Shown one piece after another: positions 48,847 to 62,300 of a DNA stretch of 64,000 nt. The first letter of the stretch is position 1. Each line of letters opens with the position of its first letter. Source of the DNA: Clusia tigrina (lineage: Eukaryota > Arthropoda > Insecta > Diptera > Clusiidae); contig OV050030.1 of assembly GCA_920105625.2 (NCBI GenBank), positions 212,148,325 to 212,212,324 on the forward strand, given 5' to 3'. The notes under the pieces were generated by a model, which saw only the letters and a program-made list of their open reading frames with translations, did not search any database and had not been told where the DNA came from. A program made the position numbers and the translations under genes.

Positions 48847-50989
48847 AACTTCTATACAATGCGTCCTATACCTATCAAAGTTTGCAACCATCTAATGCTT
48901 GTAACTTTTTACTGGAGCGTCATAACACCTTGAAATTTTGTGACAATAAAGTACTCGAGCCTCTTACCAATTTAAGCTATCGCTCATAGCTATGCTACCT
49001 TTGAGTCCCAAATCAAACACTGATAAAAATTCAAATGGCCCTAACTTCTATACGGTGCGTCCTACACTTATCAAACTTTTCAACATTCAAATGCTTGTAA
49101 CTTCTTACTGGAGAGTCATAAAATCTTCAAATTTTGTGACAATAAAGTACTCGAGCCTCTTGTAAATGTTAGCTATCGCTCATAGCTATGCTTCCCTTGA
49201 GTCCCAAATCAACCACTGGTAAAATTTCAAATGGCCCTAACTTCTATACGGTGCGTCCTATACCTATCAAAGTTTGCAACCATCAAATGCTTGTAACTTT
49301 TTACTGGAGCGTCATAACACCTTGAAATTTTGTGACAATAAAGTACTCGAGCCTCTTACCAATTTAAGCTATCGCTCATAGCTATGCTACCCTTGAGTCC
49401 CAAATCAAACACTGATAAAACTTCAAATGGCCCTAACTTCTATACAATGCGTCCTACACTTATCAAAGTTTGCGACAATCAAATGGTTGCAACTTTTTAC
49501 TGGAGCGTCATAAAACCTAGAAATTTGGTGACAGTAAAGTAATCGAGCCTCTTATCAATTTAAGCTATCGCTCATAGCTATGCTACCCTTGACTCCGAAA
49601 TCAACACTGATAAAATTTCAAATGGCCCTAACATCTTTACGGTGCGCCCTACACTTATCAAACTTTGCAACATTCAAATGCTTGTAACTTTTTACTGGAG
49701 CGTCATAACACCTTGAAATTTTGTGACAATAAAGTACTCGAGCCTCTTACCAATTTAAGCTATCTCTCATAGCTATGCTATCCTTGAGTCCCAAATCAAC
49801 CACTGATAAAACAATGGCCCTATATTCTGTAATTTGCGTCCTACACTTATCAAAGTTTGCAACAATCAAATGCTTGTAACTTTTTACTGGAGCGTCATAA
49901 AATCTTGAAATTATGTGACAATAAAGTACTCGAGCCTCTTATCAATTTAAGCTATCGCTCATAGCTATGCTACCCTTGAGTTCCAAATCAAACATTGATA
50001 AACCTTCAATTGGCCCTAACTTCTATACAGTGCGTCCTACACCTATCAAAGTTTGCAACAATTAAATGCTTGCAACTTTTTACTGGAGCGTCATAAAACC
50101 TAAAAATTTGGTGACAATAAAGTACTCGTGCCTCTTTTCAATTAAAGTTGTCGCTCATTGCTATGCTACCCTTGAGTCCCAAACCAAACACTGATAAAAC
50201 AATGGCCCTAAATTCTGTACTTTGTGTCCTACACTTATCAAAGTTTGCAACAATCAAAGGCTTGTAACTTTTTACTTGTGCGTCATAAAATCTTGAAATT
50301 TTGTGACAATAAAGTTCTCGAGTCTCTTATCAATTTAAGTTATCGCTCATAGCTATGCTACCCTCGAGTCCCAAAACAAACACTGATAAAACTTCAAATG
50401 GCCCTAACTTCTATACGGTGCGTCCTATACCAATCAAAATTTGCAACAATCAAATGCTTGTAACTTTTTACTGGAGCGTCATAAAACCTTGAAATTTGGT
50501 GACAATAAAGTACTCGATCCTCTTATCAATTCAAGCTATCGCTCATAGCCATGCTACCCTTGAGACCCAAATCAAACACTGATAAAATTTCAAATGGCCC
50601 TAACTTCTATACGGTGTGTCCTATACCTATCAAAGTTTGCAACAATCAAATGCTTGTAACTTTTTACTGGAGCGTCATAACACCTTGAAATTTTGTGACA
50701 ATAAAGTACTCGAGCCTCTTACCAATTTAAGCTATCGCTCATAGCTATGCTATCCTTGAGTCCCAAATCAACCATTGATAAAACAATGGCCTTATATTCT
50801 GTATTTTGCGTCCTACACTTATCAAAGTTTGCAACAATCAAATGCTTTGAACTTTTTACTGGAGCGTCATAAAATCTTGAAATTATGTGACAATAAAGTA
50901 CTCGAGCCTCTTATAAATTTAAGCTATCGCTCATAGCTATGCTACCCTTGAGTTCCAAATCAAACATTGATAAACCTTCAATTGGCCCT
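48847..50989 (+). repeat. 11-monomer HOR, 2,143 bp, copy 2
   Basis: It matches copy 1 in order and spacing. The start is the switch into tctatacaatgcgtcctatacc after a gagttccaaatc monomer. Few differences were seen, such as taaatgttagc near 49164 and gtcctataccaatc near 50423. Confidence 0.92.
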
Positions 50990-53120
50990 AACTTCTATAC
51001 AATGCGTCCTATACCTATCAAAGTTTGCAACCATCTAATGCTTGTAACTTTTTACTGGAGCGTCATAACACCTTGAAATTTTGTGACAATAAAGTACTCG
51101 AGCCTCTTACCAATTTAAGCTATCGCTCATAGCTATGCTACCTTTGAGTCCCAAATCAAACACTGATAAAAATTCAAATGGCCCTAACTTCTATACGGTG
51201 CGTCCTACACTTATCAAACTTTTCAACATTCAAATGCTAACTTCTTACTGGAGAGTCATAAAATCTTCAAAATGAAGTACTCGAGCCTCTTGTAAATGTA
51301 AGCTATCGCTCATAGCTATGCTTCCCTTGAGTCCCAAATCAACCACTGGTAAAATTTCAAATGGCCCTAACTTCTATACGGTGCGTCCTATACCTATCAA
51401 AGTTTGCAACCATCAAATGCTTGTAACTTTTTACTGGAGCGTCATAACACCTTGAAATTTTGTGACAATAAAGTACTCGAGCCTCTTACCAATTTAAGCT
51501 ATCGCTCATAGCTATGCTACCCTTGAGTCCCAAATCAAACACTGATAAAACTTCAAATGGCCCTAACTTCTATACAATGCGTCCTACACTTATCAAAGTT
51601 TGCGACAATCAAATGGTTGCAACTTTTTACTGGAGCGTCATAAAACCTAGAAATTTGGTGACAGTAAAGTAATCGAGCCTCTTATCAATTTAAGCTATCG
51701 CTCATAGCTATGCTACCCTTGACTCCGAAGTCAACACTGATAAAATTTCAAATGGCCCTAACATCTTTACGGTGCGCCCTACACTTATCAAACTTTGCAA
51801 CATTCAAATGCTTGTAACTTTTTACTGGAGCGTCATAACACCTTGAAATTTTGTGACAATAAAGTACTCGAGCCTCTTACCAATTTAAGCTATCGCTCAT
51901 AGCTATGCTATCCTTGAGTCCCAAATCAACCATTGATAAAACAATGGCCCTATATTCTGTACTTTGCGTCCTACACTTATCAAAGTTTGCAACAATCAAC
52001 TGCTTGTAACTTTTTACTGGAGCGTCATAAAATCTTGAAATTATGTGACAATAAAGTACTCGAGCCTCTTATCAATTTAAGCTATCGCTCATAGCTATGC
52101 TACCCTTGAGTTCCAAATCAAACATTGATAAACCTTCAATTGGCCCTAACTTCTATACAGTGCGTCCTACACCTATCAAAGTTTGCAACAATTAAATGCT
52201 TGCAACTTTTTACTGGAGCGTCATAAAACCTAAAAATTTTTTTGACAATAAAGTACTCGTGCCTCTTTTCAATTAAAGTTGTCGCTCATTGCTATGCTAC
52301 CCTTGAGTCCCAAACCAAACACTGATAAAACAATGGCCCTAAATTCTGTACTTTGTGTCCTACACTTATCAAAGTTTGCAACAATCAAAGGCTTGTAACT
52401 TTTTACTTGTGCGTCATAAAATCTTGAAATTTTGTGACAATAAAGTTCTCGAGTCTCTTATCAATTTAAGTTATCGCTCATAGCTATGCTACCCTCGAGT
52501 CCCAAAACAAACACTGATAAAACTTCAAATGGCCCTAACTTCTATACGGTGCGTCCTACACCAATCAAAATTTGCAACAATCAAATGCTTGTAACTTTTT
52601 ACTGGAGCGTCATAAAACCTTGAAATTTGGTGACAATAAAGTACTCGATCCTCTTATCAATTCAAGCTATCGCTCATAGCTATGCTACCCTTGAGACCCA
52701 AATCAAACACTGATAAAATTTCAAATGGCCCTAACTTCTATACGGTGTGTCCTATACCTATCAAAGTTTGCAACAATCAAATGCTTGTAACTTTTTACTG
52801 GAGCGTCATAACACCTTGAAATTTTGTGACAATAAAGTACTCGAGCCTCTTACCAATTTAAGCTATCGCTCATAGCTATGCTATCCTTGAGTCCCAAATC
52901 AACCATTGATAAAACAATGACCTTATATTCTGTATTTTGCGTCCTACACTTATCAAAGTTTGCAACAATCAAATGCTTGTAACTTTTTACTGGAGCGTCA
53001 TAAAATCTTGAAATTATGTGACAATAAAGTACTCGAGCCTCTTATAAACTTAAGCTATCGCTCATAGCTATGCTACCCTTGAGTTCCAAATCAAACATTG
53101 ATAAACCTTCAATTGGCCCT
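50990..53120 (+). repeat. 11-monomer HOR, copy 3, with clustered indels
   Basis: It keeps the order of copies 1 and 2 but has a 183-bp monomer (51130-51312) with two deletions: atgctaacttc lacks 3 bp, and cttcaaaatgaagtac lacks 10 bp. It also has an enlarged T run in aaaatttttttgac near 52234. Substitutions include actccgaagtc near 51722, caactgcttg near 51998, aatgacctt near 52917 and cttataaactt near 53041. Confidence 0.88.
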
Positions 53121-53479
53121 AACTTCTATACAGTGCGTCCTACACCTATCAAAGTTTGCAACAATTAAATGCTTGCAACTTTTTACTGGAGAGTCATAAA
53201 ATCTAAAAATTTGGTGACAATAAAGTACTCGTGCCTCTTTTCAATTAAAGTTGTCCTCATTGCTATGCTACCCTTGAGTCCCAAACCAAACACTGATAAA
53301 ACAATGGCCCTAAATTCTGTACTTTGTGTCCTACACTTATCAATGTTTGCAACAATCAAAGGCTTGTAACTTTTTACTTGTGCGTCATAAAATCTTGAAA
53401 TTTTGTGACAATAAAGTTCTCGAGCCTCTTATCAATTTAAGTTATCGCTCATAGCTATGCTACCCTCGAGTCCCAAAAC
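53121..53479 (+). repeat. Junction monomers between the 11-mer and 17-mer HORs
   Basis: About two monomers. They resemble the cctaaaaatttgg and 192-bp monomers of the 11-mer, with private changes: ggagagtcataaaatctaaaa near 53189, a 1-base deletion ttgtcctcattgc near 53253, and atcaatgtttgc near 53339. The join to the 17-mer lies in a cccaaaacaaac monomer. Confidence 0.75.
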
Positions 53480-56400
53480 AAACACTGATAAAACTTCAAA
53501 TGGCCCTAACGTCTATACGGTGCGTCCTATACCTATCAAAGTTTGCAAGAATCAAATGCTTGTAACTTTTTACTGGAGCTTAATAAAATCTTGAAATTTT
53601 GTGATATTAAAGTACTCGAGCCTCTTGTCAATTTAAGCTATCGCTCATAGCTATGCTACCCTTGAATCGCAAATCAGACACAGCTAAACCTTCAAATGGC
53701 CCTAACTTCTATACGGTGCGTCCTATACCTATCAAAGTTTGCAACAATCAAATGCTTGTAACTTTTTACTGGAGCATAATAAAATCTTGAAATTTTGTGA
53801 CATTAAAGTACTCGAGCCTCTTGTCAATTTAAGGTTTCACTCATAGCTATGCTACCCTTGAGTCCCAAATCAAACACTGATAAAACTTCAAATGGCCCCA
53901 ACTTCTATACAGTGCATCCTATACTTATCAAAGATTGCCACAATCAAATGCTTGCAACTTTTTACTGGAGCGTCATAAAATCTTGAAATTTAGTGACAAT
54001 AAAGTACTCGAGCCTCTTTTCAATTTAAGCTATCGCTCATAGCTATGCTACCCTTGAATCCCAAATCAAACACTGATAAAACTTCAAATGGCCCTAATTT
54101 CTATACGGTGCGTCCTATACCTATAAAAGTTTGCAAGAATCAAATCCTTGTAACATTTTACTGGAGCTTAATAAAGTCTTGAAATTTTGTGACATTAAAG
54201 TACTCGATCCTCTTATCAATTCAAGCTATCGCTCATAGCTATGCTACCCTTGAGTCCCAAATCAAACGCTGATAAAACTTCAAATGGCCCTAACTTCTAT
54301 CCGGTGCGTCCTATACCTATCAAAGTTGGCAACAATCAAATGCTTGTAACTTTTTACTGGAGCGTCATAAGACCTTGAAATTTTGTAACAATAAAGTACT
54401 CTAGCCTCTTGTCAATTTAAGCCATCGCTCATAGCTATGTTACCCTTGAGTCCCAAATCAAACACTGATAAAACTTCAAATGACCATTAACTTCTATACG
54501 GTGCGTCCCACACCTATAAAAGTTTGCAACAATCAAATTCTTGCAAGTTTTTACTTGTGCATCATAAAACATTGAAATTCTGTGGCAATAAAGTATTCGT
54601 GCCTCTTATCAATTTAAGCTATCGCTCATAGCTATGCTATCCTTGAGTCCCAAATCAAACACTGATAAAATTTCAAATGGCCCTAACTTCTATACGGTGC
54701 GTCCTAAACCTATCCAAGCTTGCAACAATAAAATGCTTGTAACTTTTTACTGGAGCGTCATAAAATCTTGAAATTTTGTAACAATAAAGAACTCGAGCCT
54801 CTCGTCAATTTAAGCTATCGCTCATAGCTATGCTACCTTTGAGTCCCAAATCAAACACTGATAAAAATTCAAATGGCCCTAACTTCTATACGATGTGTCC
54901 TACATCTATCAAACTTTTCAACATTCAAATGCTTGTAACTTCTTACTGGAGAGTCATAAGTTCTTCAAATTTTGTGACAATAAAGAACTCGAGCCTCTTG
55001 TAAATGTAAGCTATCGCTCATAGCTATTCTACACTTGAGTCCCAAATCAACCACTGATAAAATTTCAAATGGCCCTAACTTCTATACGGTGCGTCCTATA
55101 CCTATCAAAGTTTGCAACCATCAAATGCTTGTAACTTTTTACTGGAGCGTCATAACACCTTGAAATTTTGTGACAATAAAGTACTCGAGCCTCTTACCAA
55201 TTTAAGCTATCGCTCATAGCTATGCCACCATTGAGTCCCAAATCAAACACTGATAAAACTTCAAATGGCCCTAACTTCTATACAATGCGTCCTACACTTA
55301 TCAAAGTTTGCAACAATCAAATGGTTGCAACTTTTTACTGGAGCGTCATAAAACCTAGAAATTTGGTGACAGTAAAGTAATCGAGCCTCTTATCAATTTA
55401 AGCTATCGCTCATAGCTATGCTACCCTTGACTCCGAATTCAAACACTGATAAAATTTCAAATGGCCCTAACATCTTTACGGTGCGTCCTACACCTATCAA
55501 ACTTTGCAACATTCAAATGCTTGTAACTTTTTACTGCAGCGTCATAAAATCTTGAAATTCTGTGACAATAAAGTACTCGAGCCTCTTATCAATTTAAGCT
55601 ATCGCTCATAGCTATGCTACCCTTGAGTTCCAAATCAAACATTGATAAACCTTCAATTGGCCCTAACTTCTATACAGTGCGTCCTACACCTATCAAAGTT
55701 TGCAACAATTAAATGCTTGCAACTTTTAACTGGAGCGTCATAAAATCTTGAAATTTGGTGACAATAAAGAACTCGAGCCTCTAATCAATTTAAGTTATCG
55801 CTCATAGCTATGCTACCATTGAGTCCCAAAGCAAACACTGATAAAATTTCAAATGGCCCTAACTTCTATACGGTGCGTCCTACACCTATCAAATTTTGCA
55901 ACATTCTAATGCTTGTAACTTTTTACTGGAGCGTCATAAAATCTTGAAATTTTGTGACAATAAAGAACTCGAGCCTCTCGTCAATTTAAGCTATCGCTCA
56001 TAGCTATGCTACCCTTGAGTCGCAAATCAGACACAGCTAAACCTTCAAATGGCCCTAACTTCTATATGGTGCGTCCTATACCTATCAAAGTTTGCAACAA
56101 TCAAATGCTTGTAACTTTTTACTGGAGCATAATAAAATCTTGAAATTTTGTGACATTAAAGTACTCGAGCCTCTTGTCAATTTAAGCTTTCACTCATAGC
56201 TATGCTACCCTTGAGTCCCAAATCAAACACTGATAAAACTTCAAATGGCCCCAACTTCTATACAGTGCGTCCTACACTTATCAAAGATTGCCACAATCAA
56301 ATGCTTGCAACTTTTTACTGGAGCGTCATAAAATCTTGAAATTTTGTGACAATAAAGTACTCGAGCCTCTTATCAATTTAAGCTATCGCTCATAGCTATG

Positions 56401-56812
56401 CTACCCTTGAGTCCCAAATCAAACACTGATAAAACTTCAAATGGCCCTAATTTCTATACGGTGCGTCCTATACCTATAAAAGTTTGCAAGAATCAAATGC
56501 TTGTAACATTTTACTGGAGCTTAATAAAGTCTTGAAATTTTGTGACATTAAAGTACTCGATCCTCTTATCAATTCAAGCTATCGCTCATAGCTATGCTAC
56601 CCTTGAGTCCCAAATCAAACGCTGATAAAACTTCAAATGACCCTAACTTCTATCCGGTGCGTCCTATACCTATCAAAGTTGGCAACAATCAAATGCTTGT
56701 AACTTTTTACTGGAGCGTCATAAGACCTTGAAATTTTGTAACAATAAAGTACTCTAGCCTCTTGTCAATTTAAGCCATCGCTCATAGCTATGCTACCCTT
56801 GAGACCCAAATC
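53480..56812 (+). repeat. 17-monomer unit, about 3,333 bp, copy 1
   Basis: The order from 53648 restarts at 56981 (offset 3,333 bp, 3,334 after a 1-base insertion in ccccaaacttc near 57230). The last five monomers (56001-56812) are themselves a short copy of the first five (53648-54432), giving an internal partial repeat. Diagnostics are aaagattgccac (53932), aaatccttgtaac (54143), cataagacc (54367), cataagttcttc (54956) and gctattctacacttgag (55023). Confidence 0.9.
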
Positions 56813-59334
56813 AAACACTGATAAAACTTCAAATGGCCCTAACTTCTATACGGTGCGTCCTATACCTATCAAAGTTTGCAAGAATCAAATGCTTGTAACT
56901 TTTTACTGGAGCTTAATAAAATCTTGAAATTTTGTGATATTAAAGTACTCGAGCCTCTTGTCAATTTAAGCTATCGCTCATAGCTATGCTACCCTTGAGT
57001 CGCAAATCAGACACAGCTAAACCTTCAAATGGCCCTAACTTCTATACGGTGCGTCCTATACCTATCAAAGTTTGCAACAATCAAATGCTTGTAACTTTTT
57101 ACTGGAGCATAATAAAATCTTGAAATTTTGTGACATTAAAGTACTCGAGCCTCTTGTCAATTTAAGGTTTCACTCATAGCTATGCTACCTTTGAGTCCCA
57201 AATCAAACACTGATAAAACTTCAAATGGCCCCAAACTTCTATACAGTGCGTCCTATACTTATCAAAGATTGCCACAATCAAATGCTTGCAACTTTTTACT
57301 GGAGCGTCATAAAATCTTGAAATTTAGTGACAATAAAGTACTCGAGCCTCTTATCAATTTAAGCTATCGCTCATAGCTATGCTACCCTTGAATCCCAAAT
57401 CAAACACTGATAAAACTTCAAATGGCCCTAATTTCTATACGGTGCGTCCTATACCTATAAAAGTTTGCAAGAATCAAATCCTTGTAACATTTTACTGGAG
57501 CTTAATAAAGTCTTGAAATTTTGTGACATTAAAGTACTCGATCCTCTTATCAATTCAAGCTATCGCTCATAGCTATGCTACCCTTGAGTCCCAAATCAAA
57601 CGCTGATAAAACTTCAAATGGCCCTAACTTCTATCCGGTGCGTCCTATACCTATCAAAGTTGGCAACAATCAAATGCTTGTAACTTTTTACTGGAGCGTC
57701 ATAAGACCTTGAAATTTTGTAACAATAAAGTACTCTAGCCTCTTGTCAATTTAAGCCATCGCTCATAGCTATGTTACCCTTGAGTCCCAAATCAAACACT
57801 GATAAAACTTCAAATGGCCATTAACTTCTATACGGTGCGTCCCACACCTATAAAAGTTTGCAACAATCAAATTCTTGCAAGTTTTTACTTGTGCATCATA
57901 AAATATTGAAATTCTGTGGCAATAAAGTATTCGGGCCTCTTATCAATTTAAGTTATCGCTCATAGCTATGCTATCCTTGAGTCCCAAATCAAACACTGAT
58001 AAAATTTCAAATGGCCCTAACTTCTATACGGTGCGTCCTAAACCTATCCAAGTTTGCAACAATAAAATGCTTGTAACTTTTTACTGGAGCGTCATAAAAT
58101 CTTGAAATTTTGTAACAATAAAGAACTCGAGCCTCTCGTCAATTTAAGCTATCGCTCATAGCTATGCTACCTTTGAGTCCCAAATCAAACACTGATAAAA
58201 ATTCAAATGGCCCTAACTTCTATACGATGTGTCCTACATCTATCAAACTTTTCAACATTCAAATGCTTGTAACTTCTTACTGGAGAGTCATAAGTTCTTC
58301 AAATTTTGTGACAATAAAGAACTCGAGCCTCTTGTAAATGTAAGCTATCGCTCATAGCTATTCTACACTTGAGTCCCAAATCAACCACTGATAAAATTTC
58401 AAATGGCCCTAACTTCTATACGGTGCGTCCTATACCTATCAAAGTTTGCAACCATCAAATGCTTGTAACTTTTTACTGGAGCGTCATAACACCTTGAAAT
58501 TTTGTGACAATAAAGTACTCGAGCCTCTTACCAATTTAAGCTATCGCTCATAGCTATGCCACCCTTGAGTCCCAAATCAAACACTGATAAAACTTCAAAT
58601 GGCCCTAACTTCTATACAATGCGTCCTACACTTATCAAAGTTTGCAACAATCAAATGGTTGCAACTTTTTTCTGGAGCGTCATAAAACCTAGAAATTTGG
58701 TGACAGTAAAGTAATCGAGCCTCTTATCAATTTAAGCTATCGCTCATAGCTATGCTACCCTTGACTCCGAATTCAAACACTGATAAAATTTCAAATGGCC
58801 CTAACATCTTTACGGTGCGTCCTACACCTATCAAACTTTGCAACATTCAAATGCTTGTAACTTTTTACTGCAGCGTCATAAAACCTTGAAATTCTGTGAC
58901 AATAAAGTACTCGAGCCTCTTATCAATTTAAGCTATCGCTCATAGCTATGCTACCCTTGAGTTCCAAATCAAACATTGATAAACCTTCAATTGGCCCTAA
59001 CTTCTATACAGTGCGTCCTACACCTATCAAAGTTTGCAACAATTAAATGCTTGCAACTTTTAACTGGAGCGTCATAAAATCTTGAAATTTGGTGACAATA
59101 AAGAACTCGAGCCTCTAATCAATTTAAGTTATCGCTCATAGCTATGCTACCATTGAGTCCCAAAGCAAACACTGATAAAATTTCAAATGGCCCTAACTTC
59201 TATACGGTGCGTCCTACACCTATCAAATTTTGCAACATTCTAATGCTTGTAACTTTTTACTGGAGCGTCATAAAATCTTGAAATTTTGTGACAATAAAGA
59301 ACTCGAGCCTCTCGTCAATTTAAGCTATCGCTCA
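56813..59334 (+). repeat. 17-monomer unit, copy 2 (first 12-13 monomers)
   Basis: It matches 53480-56000 almost base for base, including the unusual cataagttcttc monomer (58290) and ttttctggagcg against ttttactggagcg (58669). It ends where copy 1 turns into its internal short copy; here a tacctttgag monomer follows. Confidence 0.9.
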
Positions 59335-62300
59335 TAGCTATGCTACCTTTGAGTCCCAAATCAAACACTGATAAAAATTCAAATGACCCTAACTTCTATA
59401 CGGTGCGTCCTACACCTATCAAACTTTTCAACATTCAAATGCTTGTAACTTCTTACTGGAGAGTCATAAAATCTTCAAATTTTGTGACAATAAAGTACTC
59501 GAGCCTCTTGTAAATGTAAGCTATCGCTCATAGCTATGCTACCCTTGAGTCCCAAATCAACCACTGATAAAATTCAAATGGCCCTAACTTCTATACGGTG
59601 CGTCCTATACCTATCAAAGTTTGCAACCATCAAATGCTTGTAACTTTTTACTGGAGCGTCATAACACCTTGAAATTTTGTGACAATAAAGTACTCGAGCC
59701 TCTTACCAATTTAAACTATCGCTCATAGCTATGCTATCCTTGAGTCCCAAATCAAACACTGATAAAATAATGGCCCTAAATTCTGTACTTTGCGTCCTAC
59801 ACTTATCAAAGTTTGCAACAATCAAATGCTTGTAGCTTTTTATTGGAGAGTCATAAAATCTTGAAATTCTGTGACATCAAATTACTCGAGCCTCTTATCA
59901 ATTTCAGCTATCACTCATAGCTATGCTACCCTTGAGTCCCAAATCAAACACTGATAAAACTTCAAATGGCCCTAACTTCTATACAATGCGTCCTACACTT
60001 ATCAAAGTTTGCAACAATCAAATGGTTGCAACTTTTTACTGGAGCGTCATAAAACCTAGAAATTTGGTGACAGTAAAGTAATCGAGCCTCTTATCAATTT
60101 AAGCTATCGCTCAGAGCTATGCTACCCTTGACTCCGAAATCAAACACTGATAAAATTTCAAATGGCCCTAACATCTTTACGGTGCGTCCTACACATATCA
60201 AACTTTGCAACATTCAAATGCTTGTAACTTTTTACTGGAGCGTCATAACACTTTGAAATTTTGTGACAATAAAGTACTCGAGCCTCTTATCAATTTAAGC
60301 TATCGCTCATAGCTATGCTACCTTTGAATCCCAAATCAAACACTGATAAAAATTCAAATGGTCCTAACTTCTATACGGTGCGTCCTACACCTATCAAACT
60401 TTGCAACATTCAAATGCTTGCAACTTTTTACTGGAGCGTCATAAAATCTTGAAATTTGTGACAATAAAGTACTCGAGCCTCTTATAAATATAAGCTATCG
60501 CTCATAGCTATGCTACCCTTGAGTCCCAAATCAACCACTGATAAAATTTCAAATGGCCCTAACCTCTATACAGTGCGTCCTACTCCTATCAAAGTGTGCA
60601 ACAATTAAATGCTTGCAACTTTTTACTGGAGCATCATAAAACCTAGAAATTTGGTGACAGTAAAGTAATCGAGCCTCTTATCAATTTAACCTATCGCTCA
60701 TAGCTATGCTACCCTTGACTCCGAAATCAAACACTGATAAAATTTCAAATGGACCTAACATCTTTACGGTGCGTCCTACACCTATCAAACTTTGCAACAT
60801 TCAAATGCATGTATCTTTTTACTGGAGCGTCATAAAATCTTGAAATTCTGTGACAATAAAGTACTCGAGCCTCTTATCAATTTAAGATATCGCTCATAGC
60901 TATGCTACCCTTGAGTTGCAAATCAAACATTGATAAACCTTCAATTGGCCCTAACTTCTATACAGTGCGTCCTACACCTATCAAAGTTTGCAACAATTAA
61001 ATGCTTGCAACTTTTTACTGGAGCGTCATAAAATCTTGAAATTTGGTGACAATAAAGAACTCGAGCCTCTAATCAATTTAAGTTATCGCTCATAGCTATG
61101 CTACCCTTGAGTCCCAAATCAAACACTGATAAAATTTCAAATGGCCCTAACTTCTATGCGGTGCGTCCTACACCTATCAAACTTTGCAACATTCAAATGC
61201 TTGTAACTTTTTACTGGAGCGTCATAAAATCTTGAAATTTTGTGACAATAAAGAACTCGAGCCTCTCGTCAATTTAAGCTATCGCTCATAGCTATGCTAC
61301 CTTTGAGTCCCAAATCAAACACTGATAAAAATTCAAATGGCCCTAACTTCTATACGGTGCGTCCTACACCTATCAAACTTTTCAACATTCAAATGCTTGT
61401 AACTTCTTACTGGAGAGTCATAAAATCTTCAAATTTTGTGACAATAAAGTACTCGAGCCTCTTGTAAATGTAAGCTATCGCTCATAGCTATGCTACCCAT
61501 GAGTCCCAAATCAACCACTGATAAAATTTCAAATGGCCCTAACTTCTATACGGTGCGTCCTATACCTATCAAAGTTTGCAACCATCAAATGCTTGTAACT
61601 TTTTACTGGAGCGTCATAACACCTTGAAATTTTGTGACAATAAAGTACTCGAGCCTCTTACCAATTTAAGCTATCGCTCATAGCTATGGTATCCTTGAGT
61701 CCCAAATCAAACACTGATAAAACAATGGCCCTAAATTCTGTACTTTGCGTCCTACACTGATCAAAGTTTGCAACCATCAAATGCTTGTAACTTTTTACTG
61801 GAGCGTCATAAAATCTTGAAATTTTGTGACATCAAATTACTCGAGCCTCTTATCAATTTCAGCTAACACTCATAGCTATGCTACCCTTGAGTCCCAAATC
61901 AAACACTGATAAAATTTCAAATGGCCCTAACTTCTATACAATGCGTCCTACACTTATCAAAATTTGCAACAATCAAATGGTTGCAACTTTTTACTGGAGC
62001 GTCATAAAACCTAGAAATTTGGTGACAGTAAAGTAATCGAGCCTCTTATCAATTTAAGCTATCGCTCATAGCTATGCTACCCTTGACTCCGAAATCAAAC
62101 ACTGATAAAATTTTAAATGGCTCTAACATCTTTACGGTGCGTCCTACACCTATCAAACTTTGCAACATTCAAATGCTTGTAACTTTTTACTGGAGCGTCA
62201 TAAAATCTTGAAATTCTGTGACAATAAAGTACTCGAGCCTCTTATAAATTTAAGCTATCGCTCATAGCTATGCTACCCTTGAGTTCCAAATCAAACATTG

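Noticed and set aside
52228..52242. T-run aaaatttttttgac as a polymerase III terminator.
   Set aside because: It is a private expansion of the normal aaaatttggtgac in one monomer, with no upstream A/B boxes or RNA gene.
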